Shown: piece by piece, positions 25,342-31,597 of the stretch
Position numbering within the stretch: position 1 is the stretch's first letter
Layout: every line of letters starts with the position of its first letter
NCBI GenBank assembly: GCA_016713725.1
Contig: JADJOO010000039.1
Coordinates: 1-31,597, forward strand
DNA: 31,597 bases
DNA from: Pseudomonadota bacterium
GTDB taxonomy: Bacteria > Pseudomonadota > Gammaproteobacteria > Steroidobacterales > Steroidobacteraceae
Reading direction: 5' to 3'
The notes under the pieces: generated by a model
Seen by the model: only the letters and a program-made list of their open reading frames with translations
Told to the model about the DNA's origin: nothing
Databases searched by the model: none
Position numbers and translations under genes: made by a program

Positions 25342-27045
25342 ATGCGCGCCCGTGCGGGGCAGCTGACGGCCTGGTTGTGCGGGCTAGTCCTGTTGGCAAC
25401 AGCTTTCTTTGCCGGCCCGCGAGCGCGGCCATCGATCTGCGCGTGGAATCACGGCCTATCAGCGACCCGATCCAGGCCTACGTGACCATCACTGACGGAG
25501 CTGGCAATCCGTGGGTGGGCTCACGGCAGGCAACTTCACGCTCACGCTGGATGGCACTCCGCTCTCGATCCAGCCGTCCGACTTCTCTCTGCCGCCGTCC
25601 GCGAATCCCGCCAACAATGTTTCGGTCGTGTTCGCAATGGACTACAGCCCGAGCACCACGGGCGACCCGCGTGCCGCAATGGAGGAGCGGTCGTCGACAT
25701 CAACACCATGAGCGATGGCGACTTGCAGCCATCGTCAAGTTCAACGGCACCAATCCGGCTCGGGCATCGGTCGTCCAGCCGTTCACGCAGATCGGCGCGG
25801 CAGGTGGCAAAGACAGCCTGGTCAACGCGGCAATGCTTCCCTACACGGGTAGCTTCAGCACGGTATACGACGGCATCAATGTTGCGCTCGACCATTTCGT
25901 CTCACCGCCAGCTGGCGTCACGCTCCCGTCGGGGCCCAAGGCAGTGATCGTGATCAGTGACGGTGTCGACAAACGCGTCGATCAATACCCAGAGCTTTGT
26001 CATCGACAAGGCGAGCAGTCTCGGAATCCCGCCGTTCACGATTGCCGCAGGAACGCCGGGCGCGAGTGGAACCAATGTGATGAACGTCCTGGCGGCAAGG
26101 ACGGGGGCCAGCTTCATCTCCGCGCCGAGCCAGGCGGAAGTCACCAATGCGTACGTGACGATCTCCAACCGGCTCGACAATGGGTATCTGCTGAGCTTCG
26201 TGTCGTCCATCACCGACTGCGATCAGCATACGCTATCAGTGACGGTCGCCGGCCAGGGCACGACCGAGACCAGGTTCACGCGGTGTGACGCCACGACCGG
26301 CCCGACGACTGTGCCGAACGTGGTCAATCTGACGCAAGCGGCAGCCACGACGGCACTGACGGGTGCAGGACTGGTGGTCGGTACGGTTACCCAACAGTCG
26401 AGTGCCACGGTCGCTGTTGGCAGGGTGAGCAGCCAGAACCCGGCATCGGGAGTTGGTGTAGCGGCAGGCTCCGCGGTGAACCCGGTCATCTCGACTGGGC
26501 CAGTGCCGGCACCCGGACCAGTTGTGGTGCCGAGCGTGCTGAATTTGCCGCAGGCCGCGGCGACCACCGCGATTAACGGCGCAGGCCTCGTGCTCGGTAC
26601 GATCTCACAATCATCCAGCACGACCGTGCCTGCAGGGAGCGTGATCAGCCAGAATCCGAACGCAGGGACCAGCGTGGTCGCCGGTTCGGCGGTCTCTGAT
26701 TGTGTCGACGGGTCCGGTGGAGGTCCGAATGTGGTCAACATGACGCAGGCTGCGGCGACTACAGCAATCTCATTTGCCGGGCTGGCGGTTGGTTCGTTGA
26801 CCCAACAAACAAGTGACACAGTCCCCTCGGGCAGCGCCATCAGTCAGAATCCTGCGGCGGGATCGAACGTGGTAGCCGGTTCGGCGGTCGGGCTGGTGGT
26901 GTCGACCGGCCCGGCGGCGCCTCCTCCCCCGCCCCCGCCCCCGCCGCCCGCTAACAACGGCGGCGGCGGCGGCGGCAGCTTGGGCTTAGGTAGCCTGGCG
27001 CTCGGCTTGGCTGCAATGATGACCAGGCGGCGCAGGCGAACCTAG
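25342..27045 (+). CDS. VWA domain protein with three PASTA repeats and GlyGly-CTERM anchor
   Basis: This is a secreted surface protein of about 567 residues. A signal peptide (MRARAGQLTAWLCGLVLLAT, AFFAGPA) leads to AAIDLRVESRPISDPIQAYV. The von Willebrand A domain has a MIDAS-type D-x-S-x-S (VVFAMDYSPSTTGD), STVYDGINVALDHFV and KAVIVISDGVDK. Three PASTA repeats follow, starting VPNVVNLTQAAATTALTGAG, VPSVLNLPQAAATTAINGAG and PNVVNMTQAAATTAISFAG, each with a SQNPA/N-AGxxVxxGSAV end. Then come a run of ten prolines, NNGGGGGG, a hydrophobic LGLGSLALGLAAMM and a basic RRRRRT tail: the GlyGly-CTERM signal cut by rhombosortase. Indels occur near 25430, 25510, 25685, 25725, 25975 and 26700. PASTA domains elsewhere bind peptidoglycan, so cell-wall attachment is inferred. 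The start is the ATG at 25342. Confidence 0.85.
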
Positions 27046-27057
27046 AGTGACTAAACT

Positions 27058-27845
27058 TTAGTCCGGAGCCGCCGCGTCACTGACCAGTGGCGCGGCGGCT
27101 TCCTTGACGGTGGAGCCCATGAACATTCCGGGACGCGGCATGAAAACCGAATACTCCGGAAGGACGTTCATGATTACGGCCCCCGATCCAATGACACTGT
27201 AGCGCCCGATGTTGCCGCCATCGGTGACAACGACACCGGGGCCTATGAAGCAGCATTCGCCGATGATGACCGGGCCGGTCGACAGGCGCCGGAACGGGAC
27301 TCCGTTCGGCATGTCGGGTTCCAGCTTAATCGTCCACCGGAGATCTTGCAGCCACCTGCAATCTGCGCCCAGTCGCCGATCTCAAGCCCGCCCTGAGAAG
27401 TGACCGATGTGTCGGTGCCGATGTTGACGTTCGCCCCGATGCGCAGAAACCCGACCTTGCTCTGTACGGTCGCCCGGCGACCGATGATGCTGTTGTTACC
27501 GACGACCACGCCTTCTTCGCCGGCGCCTCGTCCATCGAGCAGGCAGCCGTCATCCAGCACGACGTTGTCGCCCAGCGAAATATTGTCGCCGTGACGAATC
27601 ACCACATCGCGGCCGATGACTACATTGCGGCCCACCTTGCGAAACATCTTGCGATAGAACTTTTGTCGCAGGAAGAGCCCTACGGCTCCTTGCACGGACC
27701 CCAACAGCGCCACGCGCAATTCGTAGGCAATCAAGCGGCCGATGGTCGGATTGCCGATCACGATCGACGCGTACTGCCGCCATTTCGGCACGTTCTGTTC
27801 GTACATCATGGAACGCACGAACTTGCTCTCGTCAAACTCGTCCAC
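27058..27845 (-). CDS. Hexapeptide-repeat (left-handed beta-helix) acyltransferase
   Basis: This is a LbetaH transferase of about 262 residues, probably O- or N-acylating a sugar of a surface glycan. After a helical N-terminus (MDEFDESKFVRSMMYEQNVP, LRVALLGSVQGAVGLFLRQK) come regular hexad turns: VGRNVVIGRDVVIRHGDNIS, LGDNVVLDDGCLLDGRGAGE, VVVGNNSIIGRRATVQSKVG, IGANVNIGTDTSVTSQGGLE, GPVIIGECCFIGPGVVVTDG, IGRYSVIGSGAVIMNVLPEY. The usual catalytic histidine of xenobiotic/serine acetyltransferases is not obvious. One indel lies near 27330. It starts with GTG overlapping the SDR stop (TAGTG), so it is translationally coupled. It ends the acyl cassette and is convergent with the VWA gene. Confidence 0.75.
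27068..27099. terminator. Long GC hairpin between convergent VWA and acyltransferase genes
   Basis: GCCGCCGCG and CGCGGCGGC form a 9-bp stem, and the inner CACTGACCAGTG can pair further. It lies 22 bp after the VWA stop and inside the last codons of the acyltransferase. On the + strand it is followed by TTCCTT only. It could end + strand transcription. Confidence 0.4.
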
Positions 27846-28601
27846 TATCCGTCTCTCCAGCCCGACCGGTTAGTTCGAGATCCGCCATCCACCAGTATCG
27901 CCTGCCCGGTCAGGAAGGCAGCCTCGGAGGACAACAGAAACCGGATCAGGGGCACGATGTCACTGAGTTCCGCGAGGCGCCCGAGGGGTGTCCGCCGCGC
28001 GATCTGGTTGAGTTCCGAATCTCCAAGACCTGCTGACATCTCCGTACGCATGTAACCGGGCGCAACCGAGTTCACCGTGATATTGCGCTTGCCGGCTTCA
28101 CGCGCCAGGCTGCGCGTGAACCCGTCGAGGCCTGCCTTGGTCGCCGAATAGATTGTCAGTCCGTTGTAGCCACGGGCTCCGACGATGGAACTGACGTTGA
28201 TGACCCTGCCCTTGCCCCCGGGTCACCATGTCTCGCAGGCACAGGCGCGAAAGTCGGATGGCAGCGCCAAGGTTCACATCCAGCATGCGCGCGATGTCCA
28301 CTTCTTGCAGTGTTACCAGGATTCCTTCCTGTACGGTCGCGGCGTTGTTCACCTGGGCCATACACCGGTCCCAGGCTGGCACGGGCCTGCTTCAGAAACT
28401 CCTTCAGGTCCGTTGAGACGCAACGTCGGCTGTGGCGAAGTAGAAGCGGGCTCCATGGTCGGATAGCAACTGGTCAACCTCCGGACTGCCGCGGCGGCTG
28501 AAACCGGATACGACATACCCTTTTTCCAGCAGCTCCGCGCAGTGGCTGCCCCGAGCTACGGGAGATACCGGAGATCACGACGTGTAACGCGTCAGGCACG
28601 A
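27845..28601 (-). CDS. Short-chain dehydrogenase/reductase (FabG-like)
   Basis: This classical SDR of about 252 residues is probably an NADPH-dependent reductase of a 3-oxoacyl or sugar intermediate. The N-terminus VPDALHVVISGISRSSG carries a damaged form of the TGxxxGxG region (indel there), then LLEKGYVVSGFSRRGSPEVD. The NNAG-type motif reads VNNAATVQEGILVTLQEVDI. The catalytic residues are present: Ser in INVSSIVGARGYNG, then Tyr and Lys in IYSATKAGLDGFTRSLAREA. The end is NSVAPGYMRTEMSAGLG, FLTGQAILVDGGSRTN. Indels lie near 28545, 28430, 28375 and 28220. The GTG start overlaps the stop of the ligase gene. Unlike the SDR-like protein at 2244-3009, it keeps the normal Y-x3-K. Confidence 0.8.
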
Positions 28602-29805
28602 CGTTTCTTCCCATTGGCAGAAATTGGAATCTCGGTCACGATGCGAAAGTGCTGCGAACCTTGTGAGGCGGCAAGGAACTGCTCAGCTTTTCGGCGCAAG
28701 GCGACAGTATCAAAACTGCCGGGCTGCGCCGGTACGATGTCGGCGGCCAGCAGGGTGCCCATGATTGATTGCGCCTGCCATAGACGAGGCAATCGAGAAT
28801 TCAGGCCCTGCTGCAAGACTTCCTCGACTTCTTCGGGCGTCACTTTCGAGCCGCCGATATTGAGCAGCTGGTCCGCGCGGCCGACGAAATAACAGCGCCC
28901 GCCTCGGGTTGCAATCATGTCCCCAGTCGGCAACCAGCCATCATTGGCAGCCGGTTCGGCCGCATTGACGTAGCCACGCATGCGAAACGGGGATTTGACC
29001 TCGAGCATGTATTCATGGATACGCAGCAAGACCGGGCGCTGCCGATCCTGCAACCATTCCTCGGGGAAACCGGACCGTCGATCAGACACAACGATCGCGG
29101 TGCCTGCTTCGCTTGTGGCGTAGACGTGCGTCAGGTGGGTCGGTTTGAAGAACTGGTCCACGAGATCAAGCGTGGGCTGGTCAACGATCTCTCCGCCCAA
29201 GGTCGCCTGCTGCAGTTTCGGAACTGCGACAGAGGACGGCCACGCGGAAATCAGCATACGCCACCAGGTCGGCGTTGCACTTATTGCCTCAATACGATGT
29301 CTTGCGAGCAGTTCCGCGTGATCGCGAAACGCGGCCCCCGCTGGAGGAATAACCAGGGCACCATTGCTGTTGCTGGCGGAAAACAAGACTTGCAGGCCGG
29401 CAAATCCGCAGGCTCGTACGCCATATACCAGGTTCGCCCGCGCAGTCTCCGGCACGAACTGTCCGGAAGCGGAGATGGTGCCACGCGTGGTGAATACCTT
29501 TGGGAACGCCAGTGGTGCCACTGGAGAACAGCACTGCACCCGGTTCCGCCGTTTCCGACCCAGACAGCACGTCGATATCGAGCTGGGGAAACCCTCTGCA
29601 TCAGTCCGCAGCAGGGCTTGCGGCCGGCACAGAGATGGCTTCCTGCAGTTGTGTGTTCGTCCAGTAGGACGGCGCAGCAATAATCTCGCAGCCTCGCTGT
29701 CTCACCCGACAGCATCGCGGCTACAAACGCAAGTCGATCAGCGGCGCTTACGATCAGGCCGGACTCCGGAGTCAGTCGGCCTGGAGATGCTGGCCGCAAG
29801 CTCAT
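28592..29805 (-). CDS. AMP-forming acyl-CoA/acyl-ACP ligase (ANL superfamily)
   Basis: This is a short adenylate-forming ligase (about 400 residues) that activates a carboxylic acid as acyl-AMP and passes it to a thiol, here most likely the carrier protein encoded just before it. Motifs: LIVSAADRLAFVAAMLSGET, DIDVLSGSETAEPGAVLFSS then SSGTTGVPKGIHHAWHH (ATP loop), TPTWWRMLISAWPSSVAVPK, HVYATSEAGTAIVVSDRRSG, ANDGWLPTGDMIATRGGRCY, VGRADQLLNIGGSKVTPEEV, and the C-terminal lysine in PISANGKKRRA. Frame changes lie near 29600, 29505 and 29225. The start is uncertain; the ATG at 29805 would overlap the carrier gene by about 68 bp. The substrate acid cannot be told. Confidence 0.75.
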
Positions 29806-30000
29806 GCAAGAGGTCTCCGTCAAATACGGCCGTCGATGGGTTTCCTCGAGGCGCAATACGACGATAGCCAGCCCCATCGAATCGAGGGGCGTTTCGTGCA
29901 AGATATTGGTTTCCGGCCCCCAGTTACTGGTCGGGAGGCCGCCTTCGGCAAGAACCTCATTGATGGTTGCGGCGATCATCGCCAGTGCTGCGTCAGTCAT
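29738..30000 (-). CDS. Acyl carrier protein
   Basis: This is a carrier protein of about 87 residues whose serine takes 4'-phosphopantetheine. The sequence MTDAALAMIAATINEVLAEG, GLPTSNWGPETNILHETPLD, SMGLAIVVLRLEE contains the DSM motif (PLDSMGLA, an L-D-S-M/L signature). After an indel near 29835 it continues VFDGDLLHELAASISRPTDS and stops TGA at 29738. It is unlike housekeeping AcpP (DSLDTVE) and typical of dedicated carriers next to an acyl-AMP ligase. The start is taken at 30000; an upstream in-frame ATG at 30054 is possible. Confidence 0.75.
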
Positions 30001-30454
30001 GTCCAGAATAGTCCGATTGGGGCCAATCACGCACATGTCAGGGCGCAAAGGCATGAACGGAAACTTTGCAGATCAGCAAGTGTGCTACTGCAAAATGCGA
30101 CGCAGGATCCAAGTCCGCATAAGGGTAACTTGGCTGCGGTAAACTATTTGGCGACCCGTCAGGTTGGCATACGATCATTCTGCCACAAATCCGCTGCAAA
30201 ATGCTCCGTCATGGAGCAATTAGAGAGTCACGGGCGACGCAGCGGGCGGTCGCCCTGCTCTGGGTTCCTGCATCCCTTTGCGATGCGCGATCGAGCGCAG
30301 TTTCGTATGACGATGAAGGTCTGGATCAAAGCGGCTGTCACAGTAGTGGAATGAACGCCTGACTCAGACGAGGAAGACCGCAGTGCTCGACAGGAACTCA
30401 CTGGCACCTGCCAATCCAGCGACGGGGCCGACGAAACCTGCGGCAAGCGAACGT
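30001..30454 (-). other. Gap between epimerase and acyl carrier genes
   Basis: About 450 bp. The first part (30228-30458) holds a small open frame described separately, followed by a hairpin at 30203-30217. From 30202 down to 30001 no gene is visible; this stretch is AT-richer than its neighbours and presumably carries the promoter of the acyl cassette, though no clear consensus is seen. Confidence 0.4.
30203..30217 (-). terminator. Terminator-like hairpin before the acyl cassette
   Basis: On the minus strand GCTCC-ATGAC-GGAGC forms a 5-bp hairpin followed by ATTTTGC, with a short T-run. It lies 10 bp after the stop of the small open frame and about 200 bp before the acyl carrier gene, so it may separate two transcripts. 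Confidence 0.45.
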
Positions 30455-30458
30455 TCAT
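30228..30458 (-). CDS. Small hypothetical open frame, possibly a gene fragment
   Basis: The frame starts at an ATG that overlaps the epimerase stop (ATGA), which suggests a coupled gene. As written (76 residues, MNVRLPQVSSAPSLDWQVPV) it matches nothing I know. One base over, the reading ERSLAAGFVGPVAGLAGASE, FLSSTAVFLV is hydrophobic and could be the first membrane helix of a glycosyltransferase or sugar-lipid transferase. The gene would then be broken by indels or truncated. I cannot decide between the two. Confidence 0.25.
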   Translation of the reverse strand: MNVRLPQVSSAPSLDWQVPVSSCRALRSSSSESGVHSTTVTAALIQTFIVIRNCARSRIAKGCRNPEQGDRPLRRP

Positions 30459-31462
30459 TCGAGATTTGCCCCCTGATCGCGATAGGCGTCCCGCGTATTG
30501 GCAAGGCCTGCACGCAGGTCAACAGCCGGTCGCCAGTTCAGGACATTCCGCGCTCGCGCGGGAGCTGAACTCGGCGTCATTCACGTAGAAGTCCATCCTG
30601 CGCCGATAGATTGGCGGATCGAACCTCAGGACCTTGCAGACGTCTTCGGTCACCGCCGCCAGCGCCTGCATGGGCTTGAGCGGAAGTCGCGGGCCACAAG
30701 ATTTCCGGGTTGAGCACGCCGGCTAACGTTGCGAGCTAACTCGCGCAAGGGCACCGCTTCCGGTCCCCCCGATGATCAATTCCGCTGACGCGGCCTGCGG
30801 CGATGCACGCTGGCCTTGAGGAAGGCATCCGCAGGTCCGTGACGTACACCATGTGTCGCCGGCCGTCCCCACTTCCGAACAGCGGAAATCGTCCCCTGGC
30901 TGCCGATCGGAACATCTTCAGCAACCTCTCGTCACGCGGGCCATAGACCGACGTGGGCCTGAGGATGACGTACTCCGTCCCCAGTTCGGCCGACAGACGG
31001 CGCAACTCCCTCTCGCCTGCCAACTTGGTGGATTCATAGATGTTCCAGGGTTGCGGGGCATGCTCTCGTCGATCACCGAGGCGCACCGGCTACCATAGAT
31101 ACCTGCCGTGCTGGACAGGACGAAGCGACGCACGCCAGCCGCGGCCGCACCCTTGAGTACACTGACAGTGCCGTCTACATTCATACGGCGGAAATACTTG
31201 CATCGTCGACACCGCTCTCGCGGAAGGCCGCAGCAAAGTGGCAGACGCAATCCACATTGGCGAAGAGGCCCGCGAATGAGTCCGTGTCCAGAATGCTGCC
31301 TGGATGGAGTTCGGCGCCGAGCGACTTGAGGTACTCGCGAAATGCCTGCTTCTGCGGACCACTGGAGTTATAGATGCCGACGATCTGATGCCCGCGGGCC
31401 AGGGCCCGCTCCACAAAATGGCCACCGACGAACCCGGTAGCTCCTGTCACGAATATTCTCAT
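30455..31462 (-). CDS. NAD-dependent epimerase/dehydratase (extended SDR)
   Basis: This is an extended SDR of about 336 residues, acting on a nucleotide sugar or related substrate. Motifs: MRIFVTGATGFVGGHFVERA (TGxxGxxG), VDCVCHFAAAFRESG, NVDGTVSVLKGAAAAGVRRF, VLSSTAGIYGS, and the catalytic Tyr and Lys in WNIYESTKLAGERELRR. Then TEYVILRPTSVYGPRDERLL, GSGDGRRHMVYVTDLADAF, MQALAAVTEDVCKVLRFDPP, MDFYVNDAEFSS and VLNWRPAVDLRAGLANTRDA. Indels lie near 31190, 31060, 30820, 30765, 30680 and 30545. The ATG at 31462 is preferred to 31468 because AGGAGG lies 6 nt before it. The stop overlaps the next start. The context suggests surface-polysaccharide sugar synthesis. Confidence 0.85.
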
Positions 31463-31597
31463 GAGCATCCTCCTGAACCCTGCACATTCGGCCAGCAGGC
31501 TGAGCGCCGTGGCGGACCGCGCCCGCGGGAACCACGGTCGCTCGGAGCATGCCGGAGGAAAAGTCCGTCCGACTGTGCGTTGCCGTACACAACGTCG
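31463..31597 (-). other. Window edge: upstream of the epimerase, no assignable gene
   Basis: One frame runs from the window edge (DVVYGNAQSDGLFLRHAPSD) to a TGA that overlaps the epimerase ATG, as the end of a coupled upstream gene would. It shows no motif I recognise and could be in the wrong frame given the indel rate. Confidence 0.25.

Overview
This 31.6 kb window is chromosomal DNA of a high-GC gammaproteobacterium, probably from the Xanthomonadales/Nevskiales side of the class. The pointers are the gene order thrS-infC-rpmI-rplT-pheS-pheT-ihfA-merR-tRNA-Pro, an aspartokinase fused to diaminopimelate decarboxylase (the Xanthomonas-type LysC-LysA protein) and a GlyGly-CTERM surface protein. 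The sequence carries many single-base indels, mostly at short homopolymers. They interrupt clearly essential genes (lysAC, asd, pheS, thrS, uvrB, infC), so most breaks look like uncorrected sequencing errors and not decay. I therefore annotate such genes as one CDS over their full extent and say where the frame changes. pheT, rplT, rpmI, ihfA and merR read through intact.

Layout. (1) 1-600, + strand: 3' end of hisF and a hisIE gene that stops inside its HisE domain. (2) 590-8339, - strand: a PA3496-like small gene, lysC-lysA, asd, a MazG-like nucleotide pyrophosphohydrolase and a halohydrin-dehalogenase-like protein form a tight run. mazE, mazF and an MFS transporter follow, and the transporter loses its 3' end exactly where hisIE does. 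Upstream on the same strand is a SAM hydroxide adenosyltransferase. (3) 8369-11338: a histidine phosphatase (+), a palindromic repeat element, a TerB/DUF697-like protein (-) and a secreted Sel1 plus TonB-C protein (+). (4) 11397-22525, - strand: the translation block (tRNA-Pro, merR, ihfA, pheT, pheS, rplT, rpmI, infC, thrS, tRNA-Val), then uvrB. REP-like palindromes lie in four gaps. (5) 22617-27045, + strand: aminotransferase, tRNA-Asn, VanZ-family protein, a partial copy of the tRNA-Asn 3' half, and a VWA-PASTA surface protein. (6) 27058-31597, - strand: epimerase, acyl carrier protein, AMP-forming acyl ligase, SDR and hexapeptide acyltransferase, with overlapping genes, apparently part of a surface-polysaccharide locus.

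The most notable items are these. First, uvrB carries an intein of about 459 residues exactly inside its Walker A motif (GVTGSGK^T). It has splicing blocks A, B, F and G, two LAGLIDADG motifs and an inserted Xre-type helix-turn-helix. Second, the SDR at 2244-3009 carries both diagnostic halohydrin dehalogenase motifs (T-x4-F-x-G and S-x12-Y-x3-R) instead of an NAD-binding glycine motif and a Y-x3-K pair. Third, a VWA protein with three PASTA repeats and a rhombosortase-type C-terminus lies in a region next to a tRNA-Asn with a partial duplicate of that tRNA.
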